Below, one piece after another: positions 6,797-14,060 of a DNA stretch of 14,569 nt. Source of the stretch: an uncultured Lachnoanaerobaculum sp. Its GTDB lineage: Bacteria; Bacillota; Clostridia; Lachnospirales; Lachnospiraceae. The position numbers and the translations under genes are program-made. Location: NCBI GenBank assembly GCA_937925515.1, contig CALALP010000039.1, positions 1 to 14,569 on the forward strand. The letters are read 5' to 3'. The notes below the pieces were generated by a model, which saw only the letters and a list, made by a program, of their open reading frames with translations, ran no database searches and was not told the origin of the DNA. Numbering within the stretch: the stretch's first letter is position 1; each line of letters opens with the position of its first letter.

Positions 6797-7321
6797 ATGA
6801 ATAAAGAGTTTGCACTTGATTTATTCGGTATGATAACAGCTTTGGCTGGTGGTGTTATAACAATAGTTTATGGGAAAAGTTGGAAGATAGGTTTGATTTT
6901 ATTAATTACAGCCATAGTTTTGATTTTAATATTTACATTTTTTTCTTTTAGGGATTATAGAAGAGAAGTTATTAATTTAGAAGATGAAAGATCTATATCA
7001 GAGATAATTTTACTAAATGAAGAAAACAAGGAAATAAAGAGCTGGGATATTATGGGAAAAACTTCTTTACTTATAGGAAGAGAAAAAGGAGCAGTAGATA
7101 TAGATCTTAGCGATTCACTGTTTGCAGGAATGGTGGAGGAAAACCATGCCATATTAAACTGTGTAGATAGTAACTGGTATATAGAAGATTTGGATAGTAA
7201 AAACGGAACTCAGATAAGTGAAAAAGACAGTGATAAACTTTACAATATAAAAGACGGACAAAGTAAGCTAAGTAGTGGCGATTATATATACATAGGATTA
7301 AATAAATTACAGATAAGGTAG
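6797..7321 (+). CDS. Membrane-anchored FHA-domain protein
   Basis: The 174-residue protein begins with two hydrophobic segments (about residues 9-26 and 30-51) and ends in a cytoplasmic FHA domain. FHA signature positions are visible: GR at 94-95 (LLIGREKG), the NH of EENHAIL at 116-117, and NG at 136-137 in LDSKNGTQI. FHA domains bind phosphothreonine; in T6SS the Fha1/TagH proteins couple Ser/Thr kinase signalling to assembly. No kinase or phosphatase gene is in the window. The start follows AAGGGA by about 9 bases. The stop is 10 bases before the next gene, and that gene's ribosome binding site overlaps the stop, so the two FHA genes form one transcription unit. A membrane-side docking or assembly-control role is inference. 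Confidence 0.75.
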   Translation: MNKEFALDLFGMITALAGGVITIVYGKSWKIGLILLITAIVLILIFTFFSFRDYRREVINLEDERSISEIILLNEENKEIKSWDIMGKTSLLIGREKGAVDIDLSDSLFAGMVEENHAILNCVDSNWYIEDLDSKNGTQISEKDSDKLYNIKDGQSKLSSGDYIYIGLNKLQIR

Positions 7322-7331
7322 GGGAATTACT

Positions 7332-7823
7332 ATGGGGAATTTAATTAGATGTAGAAATGGACATATGTTTTCTAAAAGAAGGTATGGCAATATATGCCCC
7401 TACTGCAATATGGATATGTCAGATAGAAAAGAGGCTGAGGAATCTTTTAATGATATGGAATTAGAGGAGAGTCTTTACAATGTAAAAGTAAAGCCGGTAT
7501 GTGCATGGCTTGTATGTATAAAGGGAGCTAGATATGGGAAAGATTACCGAATAGTAAGTGGTAAAAATTATGTAGGAAGAACAGATCGAATGGATATACA
7601 GATAGTAGGGGATAATAAAATCATGCAGGAAAATCATGTGATGATTTCATTTGATGAAAAAGAGAATGCCTCAATACTTGTATGTGGAGAAGGTGGAGGG
7701 ATTACCTATGTAAATGGAAAAGGTGTATATATGCCTACAAGACTTGAAACCTATGATGTAATAACAATGGGAGATAGTGAGTTTTTGTATATAGCACTAT
7801 GTGGTAGGCAGTTTTCATGGTAG
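7332..7823 (+). CDS. Zinc-ribbon/FHA fusion protein
   Basis: The 163 residues begin with a zinc-ribbon-like motif, Cys7-x3-His11 and Cys22-Pro-Tyr-Cys25 (RCRNGHMF...ICPYCNMD). An acidic linker and an FHA domain follow: GR at 82-83 (YVGRTDRMD), QENHVMI with Asn101-His102, and VNGKG with Asn128-Gly129. It has no membrane segment, so it is probably a cytoplasmic phosphothreonine reader. The ribosome binding site AGGGGA overlaps the upstream stop. The last 37 codons (from GTA at 7710) reappear almost unchanged at 13787-13900, directly before the second effector gene, so this 3' end is the junction used when effector cassettes were duplicated. A role in spike/effector loading is suggested only by position. 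Confidence 0.75.
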   Translation: MGNLIRCRNGHMFSKRRYGNICPYCNMDMSDRKEAEESFNDMELEESLYNVKVKPVCAWLVCIKGARYGKDYRIVSGKNYVGRTDRMDIQIVGDNKIMQENHVMISFDEKENASILVCGEGGGITYVNGKGVYMPTRLETYDVITMGDSEFLYIALCGRQFSW

Positions 7824-7983
7824 GAGAATTTAGGGAAGGATAATTAAAATGGCAGGATATCAGGGATATAGTTTAGAGAGTGATGGAAGTTCATTAAAAC
7901 AAGTTGATACAACCAGTGGAAATAGAAAGTCAAATAAAAATAATTATAATGGAAGTGGAAGAAAGTTTGGTTCTCAAAATAAA
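7710..7983 (+). repeat. Direct repeat, copy A (FHA 3' end plus effector 5' end)
   Basis: This stretch matches 13787-14060 at a constant offset of 6077 bases with no gaps seen. Through 7885 there are only a couple of substitutions. Divergence rises after about 7886, inside the effector N-terminus. Confidence 0.9.
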
Positions 7984-10272
7984 AGTGGGGCTAATAATGG
8001 AAATTCATCGAATGAAAATTTTGCAAAAAAAGTAGCAGATGTTACTAAAGATTTTATTTTTGGGAAAGGAGGAGAGGAAAAAGAAGAAAAGAAAAAGAAA
8101 GAAGAGGAAGAAAGGAAAAAAATAAAAGAAGAGAAACAGCAGAATGAGATAGAAAAACCAAAAAAACTAGGAGAAAATAAAGAAGAGGTAACAGATGAAG
8201 AAAAAAGAAGACAGGAAATACAGGCAGTAGAAAATAAAGAAGAGGAAGAAACTAAGAAGAAAAAGCTGGAAAATGAGAAAGTATATAGTTCACAAGATGA
8301 GTGGTTGTTATCATTTTTAGCTGGTGCTGGTAAAAATAAAGTTTCAATAAGAAAGATAAGCGATGAAGAGAGAAAAATAATAATAGGTGAAATGGAGAAA
8401 TATTGGAAGAATAATACAGGAAAAGAACTTAGCCTTGAATTTTTGGTTAATGGAGCAGTGGTAAATTGTGCTTGTGGAACTGTACTATCAAGAATTAATG
8501 GGATAGATCATGGAGTATATACAGATAGCAGTGAAAATTTGACATTGTTAAATGATACTGATACTACTTTAAGTTATAATCTTGGAATATGTGCAAAGAC
8601 AGGAAAACCATGTGAACTTATTGGTTTACAATGGGAAAATAAATCTTCTGTTGAAGTGGGAAAGAGAGAGGATGGTAATGCTAGTTATGCACTTACTATG
8701 AACTCTTACATGATATGTAATGTTTCAGAAGTACCTTTAGCAAATGATAGTAATGCTGCTAAATACATTGATTCTGAAAAGAGAAAAATGCCTAAAATTA
8801 TAAGACCTGTAACATCAGGACAGGAATTTACTATAAGTTCTAAATTGTTTATATACCCTAAATTTATAAAGGAAGATGATCATAGTTATTTTGACATAGA
8901 TTATTGGGATAAGTATAAATTTATAGATGTAAAATCAGATAACATAGATATAATAGTTATAAAAAAGCTAGCGATACGTTCTAGTATGAATAAGTATGAA
9001 AATTTATGGTTAAGGTATATAGGTAGATATTTGGTTGGGTGTAGAGACACCAATACATTTATAAAAATAATGAATGCATTCTATGAAATTCCTAAACAAG
9101 GAGTGATTCCTATAGAAAAGGAATGTAATTTATCAGAGCGATTTACAGATGTATTTAAAGAAATGAAAAGATGCTTTGATATTATAGTTAAGAATTATGG
9201 TAATAAAGAGATATTAGAAGAATTAGGTTTATGGAAAAAGGATATATTGGCCATATCAGGAAGAAATTATATGACTGTACTTAGAATTAGTCAAGAACAA
9301 ATGATGACAATTACTGATAAGCGTTCTGATACTAATCCTATAAATAGAGCAGTAGAGGTACCAGTAAATGCAACAGGAATAGAAGAATATTATGATAATG
9401 GTTTAGTATTAAGATATAGTACGACTACATTAAAGAGTACAATATTAAAGTCATTTGCACAAGATATCCTTCTTGAGTCTGGTCAGGTTGCACCCCAAGG
9501 AACAAGTATTGTACCTAGAAATATTTATATATCTGATTTAGGAGTAGATCAAAGAAGTTTAATAGATAGCCTCTGGGATTATTTTGGAACAGTTGGAGAT
9601 GATGTTTTTTTTATTACAATGTTCGCAGTAAATATGGCAGCAACTATAGTATTAATAGTACTTCCTCTAGCAGAAGAGGTTTCCGCCACTATTTCAATTA
9701 TTTGGACTGTTGTAAGTAATGTATATCCAGAGGTCAAAGCACAAGGGGAAAAGGAAAAGTACGAGCAATATAAATATACACAAAGTAGACCATATTTATT
9801 AGATGCTATTAATTATTTGAACTTAAATGTTATGTATAGCCATATTGCAGATGATTATACTAGTTTTTCATATATGATGTTTCCAAATAGCAATACAGAA
9901 AGTTTAATTTCCAATTTTATGAAAAATATAGAAAATATATATATTGATTATATGGATAGGGAAATGGAAAACGAATATAAATCTCTGTTAAGTATATTGA
10001 AATTAGACAATGGACTTCAAGGTGATATACATTATAAAGTAAATAAATTAGTACAGTTATTAAGTACAAATTATATAAAAGAGAGAGATTATTATGTAAA
10101 TGGAGATGAAAGTAAAGTTCCAATATGTGGACTTGCATTATTAAAAGGAATTGGGAAATTAACAGTACAAAAAAGAGATGGAAACAATAAAGAAATAGGA
10201 TGTTATGTGAAAAATAAAGGCCAATATATCAAAATTGAGGAAACTAAGAAAGTTGAAGAATACTTTAAATAA
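7849..10272 (+). CDS. PAAR-like (DUF4280-type) spike effector with membrane region and immunity-like C-terminal domain
   Basis: This 807-residue multidomain protein has five visible regions. (1) Residues 1-75 are Ser/Asn/Gly-rich and disordered. (2) Residues 76-143 form a Lys/Glu-rich coiled coil. (3) Residues 145-190 (VYSSQDEWLLSFL ... MEKYW) are conserved in the second effector at 13926. (4) Residues about 198-295 match the PAAR-like DUF4280 pattern, with VNCACG (Cys207, Cys209), GICAKTGKPC (Cys248, Cys255) and MIC (Cys290); such domains cap the spike of contractile systems and carry cargo. (5) A unique region (about 310-580) is followed by two hydrophobic segments (about 586-607 and 611-627) and a C-terminal domain (about 672-807) homologous to the three genes that follow. 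No catalytic motif is evident; the hydrophobic pair suggests a pore-forming or membrane-inserting toxin (inference). The ribosome binding site GGGAAGGA precedes the ATG. Confidence 0.75.
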   Translation: MAGYQGYSLESDGSSLKQVDTTSGNRKSNKNNYNGSGRKFGSQNKSGANNGNSSNENFAKKVADVTKDFIFGKGGEEKEEKKKKEEEERKKIKEEKQQNEIEKPKKLGENKEEVTDEEKRRQEIQAVENKEEEETKKKKLENEKVYSSQDEWLLSFLAGAGKNKVSIRKISDEERKIIIGEMEKYWKNNTGKELSLEFLVNGAVVNCACGTVLSRINGIDHGVYTDSSENLTLLNDTDTTLSYNLGICAKTGKPCELIGLQWENKSSVEVGKREDGNASYALTMNSYMICNVSEVPLANDSNAAKYIDSEKRKMPKIIRPVTSGQEFTISSKLFIYPKFIKEDDHSYFDIDYWDKYKFIDVKSDNIDIIVIKKLAIRSSMNKYENLWLRYIGRYLVGCRDTNTFIKIMNAFYEIPKQGVIPIEKECNLSERFTDVFKEMKRCFDIIVKNYGNKEILEELGLWKKDILAISGRNYMTVLRISQEQMMTITDKRSDTNPINRAVEVPVNATGIEEYYDNGLVLRYSTTTLKSTILKSFAQDILLESGQVAPQGTSIVPRNIYISDLGVDQRSLIDSLWDYFGTVGDDVFFITMFAVNMAATIVLIVLPLAEEVSATISIIWTVVSNVYPEVKAQGEKEKYEQYKYTQSRPYLLDAINYLNLNVMYSHIADDYTSFSYMMFPNSNTESLISNFMKNIENIYIDYMDREMENEYKSLLSILKLDNGLQGDIHYKVNKLVQLLSTNYIKERDYYVNGDESKVPICGLALLKGIGKLTVQKRDGNNKEIGCYVKNKGQYIKIEETKKVEEYFK

Positions 10273-10295
10273 TTAGTTATAAGGTGGAAATTATA

Positions 10296-10940
10296 ATGAA
10301 AACTTTAAAAAAATATATCTTAATCATAGGTTTAATATTTTTTGCAATGTTGTTATATATCTACTTTTGTTTCTTTATAGTTAAATTAAGTGAAAAAGAG
10401 TATGACGTAGAATTAAAAAAAGAAAGATGTCATGAACTTAGATATAATTATGAACTATCAAAAGTCTATATGAATGAGGCAATGTTAGATTTAGATTTAG
10501 AATTAAGCCAAAATGGTAATATATATAATATTTCACAGTACTCAATACTATTTAGTACTTCAACTAAAGAGAGAGTTGATAAATTTATAAAGAATATAGC
10601 TGAAATATATATTGACTATAGGGATGATGGAAATGAGACAGGTTATAAGTCACTAATCACTATATTGGGATTAGATAAAAACTTTGAAGGAGATTTGGAG
10701 TTTAAAGTTAATAGAATACTACAAAGCCTAGCTTTTAATTATATAAAAGAAAGAGATTATTATGTAAATGGTGATGAAAATAAAGTTTCACTATGTGGGC
10801 TTGAGTTGCTAGAAGAAATTGGAAGGCTGACAGTACGCAAAAAAGATGGGAATAATAAAGAAATAGGATGTTATGTAAAAATCAAAAATCGATATATCAA
10901 AATTGAGGAAACTAAGAAAGTTAAAGAGTATTTTAATTAA
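10296..10940 (+). CDS. Membrane-anchored homologue of the effector C-terminal domain, copy 1 (putative immunity)
   Basis: The start is ATG 10296, preceded by AAGGTGG; an upstream in-frame GTG at 10284 lies inside the ribosome binding site. The protein has 214 residues: an N-terminal membrane helix (about residues 7-32), then a soluble domain that aligns over its whole length with effector residues about 672-807. Shared blocks include NYIKERDYYVNGDE, GNNKEIGCYVK and YIKIEETKKV. A 30-base stretch near the 3' end (10893-10922) is identical to effector positions 10225-10254. The helix orientation (Lys before, charged after) allows an outward soluble domain. The gene begins 23 bases after the effector stop, as cognate immunity genes do. 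A protective role is inference. Confidence 0.65.
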   Translation: MKTLKKYILIIGLIFFAMLLYIYFCFFIVKLSEKEYDVELKKERCHELRYNYELSKVYMNEAMLDLDLELSQNGNIYNISQYSILFSTSTKERVDKFIKNIAEIYIDYRDDGNETGYKSLITILGLDKNFEGDLEFKVNRILQSLAFNYIKERDYYVNGDENKVSLCGLELLEEIGRLTVRKKDGNNKEIGCYVKIKNRYIKIEETKKVKEYFN

Positions 10941-10959
10941 CTATAAGGTGGAAACTACA

Positions 10960-11607
10960 ATGAAAAATTTGAAAGAACGCAGTTTAATTATAAATTTAAT
11001 GATTTTAGCAATACTATTATACAGCTATCTTCTTTTTGGTCTAATTAAAGTAGAAGGAAATAAATATGATAGTGAACTTAAAAAAGAAAGAAATCATCAA
11101 CTTAAATATCAGTATGAGTTAGAAAAAGTTTATATGAATGAGGTGATGTTAGGTTTAAAATTAGAACAAAATGATAATGATGTATATGATGTTTTACATT
11201 ATTCAATATTACCCAGTCTTTCAACTAAAGAGCAGATTGATAAATTTATAAAGAATATAAGTGAAATATATATTGACTATATGGATGATGGAAATGAAGA
11301 AAACTATAAACCATTGATTACTATATTGGGGCTAGACAAAAATTTTGAAGGAGATTTGGAGTTTAAAATTAATAGAATAATACAGAGTTTAGCTTTTAAG
11401 TACATAAAGGAAAGAGATTATTATGTAAATGGTGATGAAATTAATTCTATATGTGGGTATAAATTTCTGCATGCTATAGGAAGTTTATTGGTTAGAATAA
11501 ATACAAATACTGATAAATGTAAAACTATAAAATGCTATAGAAAAAATAAAGATGACAACTATATAGAGTTAGAAACTCGTATGACTATGAAAGAATATTT
11601 TGAGTAA
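10960..11607 (+). CDS. Membrane-anchored homologue of the effector C-terminal domain, copy 2 (putative immunity)
   Basis: ATG 10960 follows TATAAGGTGG, the same leader as copy 1; a start at 10903 would overlap copy 1 and lacks a ribosome binding site. The 215-residue product has a membrane helix (about residues 8-30) and a soluble domain with the family blocks FIKNISEIYIDYMDDGNE, ILGLDKNFEGDLEFK and YIKERDYYVNGDE. Its last 40 residues diverge from copy 1 and the effector, with inserted residues (INTNTDKCKTIKCYRKNKDD). Copies 1 and 2 are most alike in the middle of the domain. Variation at the C-terminus may reflect specificity for different effectors (inference). Confidence 0.62.
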   Translation: MKNLKERSLIINLMILAILLYSYLLFGLIKVEGNKYDSELKKERNHQLKYQYELEKVYMNEVMLGLKLEQNDNDVYDVLHYSILPSLSTKEQIDKFIKNISEIYIDYMDDGNEENYKPLITILGLDKNFEGDLEFKINRIIQSLAFKYIKERDYYVNGDEINSICGYKFLHAIGSLLVRINTNTDKCKTIKCYRKNKDDNYIELETRMTMKEYFE

Positions 11608-11666
11608 AATTACGACTATACAATAATCTTTATGGAATAGTACAAATAGAAAAGCATAGGTAACAT

Positions 11667-11711
11667 ATTGAAGTTAAAAGTAATAAAGAATTTGATTCGT
11701 ATTTTAAGTAG
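11667..11711 (+). pseudogene. Remnant 3' end of another immunity-like copy
   Basis: In the 130-bp gap after copy 2, ATT at 11667 to TAG at 11711 reads IEVKSNKEFDSYFK-stop. This is the family's C-terminal signature (compare YIEIKVNKAFGDYF and YIKIEETKKVKEYF). Upstream bases 11630-11666 still resemble the preceding family segment but contain stops. A copy has been deleted, leaving only its tail. Confidence 0.55.
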
Positions 11712-11737
11712 TATTATGTAGTAAGTGGAGGTAGCTA

Positions 11738-11962
11738 ATGAAAGAGACATTAAAAATATACCATATATTTCTTTTAGTCCTTATGCTTATTGTTTTTGCT
11801 GAATGTATCATTTGCATTAGTTTATTTGTTTATAAAATGAAATCAAAAAATACTATTAAAGACGGATATATTAATTATACAAATCATAAGTATGATTTAT
11901 CTAAGGCAAGTATAGATGAGATACAAAGTAAAATGAAACTTAATATATTAAATGAAACTTAA
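11738..11962 (+). pseudogene. Immunity-like copy 3, 5' part (membrane anchor), frameshifted
   Basis: GTGGAGG precedes the ATG. The 74-residue frame contains the N-terminal membrane helix (about residues 7-32) and the start of the soluble domain, ending ...SKMKLNILNET at 11962. It stops because a 19-bp tandem duplication (11932-11969) shifts the frame. Removing one unit joins it to the next frame and gives a 216-residue protein, the same size as copies 1 and 2 (214 and 215 residues). As it stands only a short membrane peptide would be made. Confidence 0.65.
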
Positions 11963-11969
11963 TATATTA
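11932..11969 (+). repeat. Perfect 19-bp tandem duplication breaking copy 3
   Basis: The unit AATGAAACTTAATATATTA occurs at 11932-11950 and again, perfectly, at 11951-11969. Nineteen is not a multiple of three, so the second unit shifts the frame by one. Loss of one unit by slippage or recombination would restore the gene. Confidence 0.9.
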
Positions 11970-12407
11970 TATGAAGGTAAAGTCAATAAGCTTTCACATA
12001 ATGTATATGCACTTTATCCAAGCAAAGATACAGAAGAGCTTATAAGTAAATTTATGAGAAATATAAGTGATGTATATATTGATTATATGGATAATGGAAA
12101 TGAAGATGATTATATATCTGCAACAAGTGTATTGGGATTAGATAGAAATTTTGAAGGAACCTTTGAGTTTAAAATGAATAGAATAATACAAAGTTTATGT
12201 TGTAGTTATATACAAGAAACAGACTTTTATATAAATGGCTATGAAAACATTGGAACAATGGATGGAATAGATTTTATACAACTATTGGGATATTTAACCG
12301 TAAACACTGGAGGAAGTAATACAAAAGAGATAAGATGCTACAGGAGAAATATAGATAATAATTATATTGAAATTAAAGTAAATAAGGCTTTTGGAGATTA
12401 TTTTTAA
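11952..12407 (+). pseudogene. Immunity-like copy 3, 3' part (soluble domain)
   Basis: This frame begins at the ATG inside the second 19-bp unit, which has no ribosome binding site. Its 151 residues cover the soluble domain of the family: FMRNISDVYIDYMDNGNE, VLGLDRNFEGTFEFK, YIQETDFYINGYE and the C-terminal YIEIKVNKAFGDYF. It is the most divergent of the three copies. It could be translated weakly by re-initiation after the TAA at 11960-11962, which lies 8 bases into this frame, but it would lack the membrane anchor. Confidence 0.62.
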
Positions 12408-12451
12408 AGATTTACTATTTGTAAGTATATTTTAGGTAGAAAGGTTTATAT

Positions 12452-13753
12452 ATGGACATAGTAAAAAAGAAAAGATATATCAAAATAACTATAATGGTTT
12501 TATTAGTTTTAATACTTATACTCACTACTTTAATACTATACTTTCATTTACAAGAGTATTGGAATATGTATCTTCCAAATAGGAAGACAGGTAACATAGA
12601 AATAACAAGCTCACATAACCCAGAACAACATATTAAAGAGGCTACTCATATAGGGCAAGGAAATACAGGGGTTTATTTCACTAAGCAGAATAAGCTCATG
12701 TACATGTCAGAAAATGGTAAAGATATAAAAGAAATTTATAGCCATAATAATTATATTGAAAAGATAATAGTGCTTGATAATGAAATATTTATAATAAGTT
12801 TAGGCAAAATTTATAGATATTCTGATGGAAAGGCTACACGAATAATAGATAACAATTCTTTTAATAATTATTTTGTTGAAGGTAAGGAAATTTGCTGTCT
12901 TGGATTTGATAATGATATAAAAAGGTATAATTTTAATGGAAAGCTTATTTCGGAGGTTGCTGCTCCTTTTAGGACTCCACCAGTATATTATGATTATATT
13001 CTTGGTCAGGATATTTTATATAATGAAGAGGATAGCATAGGTTTTCTTATACCTTATTATTATAGATTTAATAAAAATATTATCAGATATACTTATAATA
13101 AGCTAGGTTTTGAAAGCAAATATAGCATTCCTGATGATACTATAAAAATCTTAGAAGAAAAAGCTAAAAAATATAATATCAGTGATAGCCTTGAAGGTTA
13201 TGAACTAAAAAAGATAAAAATTTCAAAAGTGAACAATTACAGGGAATATGGAGGCTTTCTCTATATTAAAGCTAGACCTGAACTTGACTATGTGAAAGGC
13301 TCCAGTGAAACTTCCGATAAAAAAATTTATAATGAAAAGCTTGACTTTTTAATTAAGGTTGATACTTCAAAGTGTTATGAAAATCTAGGCGACAATATAA
13401 ACTATGATATTGTTTATTTAGGAGAGAATGATTATAGCATAACAGATTTTCAGATAAATAATGGATATGTATATGTGCTTGAGGAGAATAATAATGAAGA
13501 AACAAAAATTTCTAAGCAGAAAAAATATTGTATATCTAAAATAAATCTTAAAGATAATACTAAAGAAACTATGTGTACAAAAGATGTAGATGAAATTTCA
13601 GAAGTAAAGATAGAGGTTACAGATAACTGGGTATTTCTTTGTGAATATAGATTAAGTAGACCTTTCAGAATATACAAAATGAATAAGAATGGAAATGATG
13701 TAAGTCTAGTACTTGATTTAGGAAAGGAAACAGATAATATAAAGGTTAATTAA
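12452..13753 (+). CDS. Membrane-anchored extracytoplasmic protein of unknown family, propeller-like
   Basis: This 433-residue protein has a Lys-rich N-terminus, a membrane helix at about residues 10-31, and a long soluble part. AGAAAGG precedes the ATG. I do not recognise a named family. The soluble part has repeating short strands with turn motifs, for example GVYFTKQNKLMYMSENG, GKIYRYSDG, NDIKRYNFNGK and RIYKMNKNGND. This pattern resembles beta-propeller or DUF5050-like proteins that report on extracellular segments. No catalytic motif is visible. It closes the first effector cassette, just before the repeat that opens the second, so it may be another protective or accessory protein of that cassette (inference). 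Confidence 0.55.
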   Translation: MDIVKKKRYIKITIMVLLVLILILTTLILYFHLQEYWNMYLPNRKTGNIEITSSHNPEQHIKEATHIGQGNTGVYFTKQNKLMYMSENGKDIKEIYSHNNYIEKIIVLDNEIFIISLGKIYRYSDGKATRIIDNNSFNNYFVEGKEICCLGFDNDIKRYNFNGKLISEVAAPFRTPPVYYDYILGQDILYNEEDSIGFLIPYYYRFNKNIIRYTYNKLGFESKYSIPDDTIKILEEKAKKYNISDSLEGYELKKIKISKVNNYREYGGFLYIKARPELDYVKGSSETSDKKIYNEKLDFLIKVDTSKCYENLGDNINYDIVYLGENDYSITDFQINNGYVYVLEENNNEETKISKQKKYCISKINLKDNTKETMCTKDVDEISEVKIEVTDNWVFLCEYRLSRPFRIYKMNKNGNDVSLVLDLGKETDNIKVN

Positions 13754-13786
13754 TATTGGAAGTATTATTAAAGTAACATAATAAAA

Positions 13787-13900
13787 GTAAATGGAAAAGG
13801 TGTATATATGCCTACAAGACTTGAAACTTATGATGTAATAACAATGGGAGATAGTGAGTTTTTGTATATAGCACTATGTGGTAGGCAGTTTTCATGGTAG
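13787..13900 (+). pseudogene. Truncated duplicate of the zinc-ribbon/FHA gene 3' end
   Basis: The last 37 codons and stop of the gene at 7332-7823 are repeated here, beginning exactly at the codon for Val127 (GTA). They are nearly identical (one C-to-T change seen, in the Thr-Tyr region). There is no zinc ribbon, no GR or NH motif and no own start, so this is a duplication scar. Confidence 0.85.
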
Positions 13901-14060
13901 GAGAATTTAGGGAAGGAGAATTAAAATGGCAGGATATCAGGGATATAGTTTAAAAGGTGATAAAAGTTCGTCAAAACAAGTTGATAAAACTATTGGAAAG
14001 AGAAAGTCAAATAAAAATAATTATAATGGAAGTGGAAGAAGTTTTGGCTCCCAAAATAAA
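13787..14060 (+). repeat. Direct repeat, copy B (opens the second effector cassette)
   Basis: This matches 7710-7983 with a constant offset of 6077 bases. It contains the FHA gene tail, the shared intergenic stretch (GGATAATT in copy A, GGAGAATT here) and about 45 codons of the effector N-terminus. Confidence 0.9.

Noticed and set aside
6955..7152. Minus-strand ORF opposite the first FHA gene
   Set aside because: It is antisense to the FHA domain with its GR and NH signatures and has no supporting signals of its own.
9917..10138. Minus-strand ORF inside the effector C-terminus
   Set aside because: Tyr/Leu/His-rich antisense shadow. The plus-strand frame is supported by homology to the downstream array.
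10903..10959. Upstream start for immunity-like copy 2
   Set aside because: It would overlap the end of copy 1 and lacks a ribosome binding site. ATG 10960 has AAGGTGG, the same leader as copy 1.
13450..13677. Minus-strand ORF inside the 433-residue gene
   Set aside because: Antisense shadow with no ribosome binding site.
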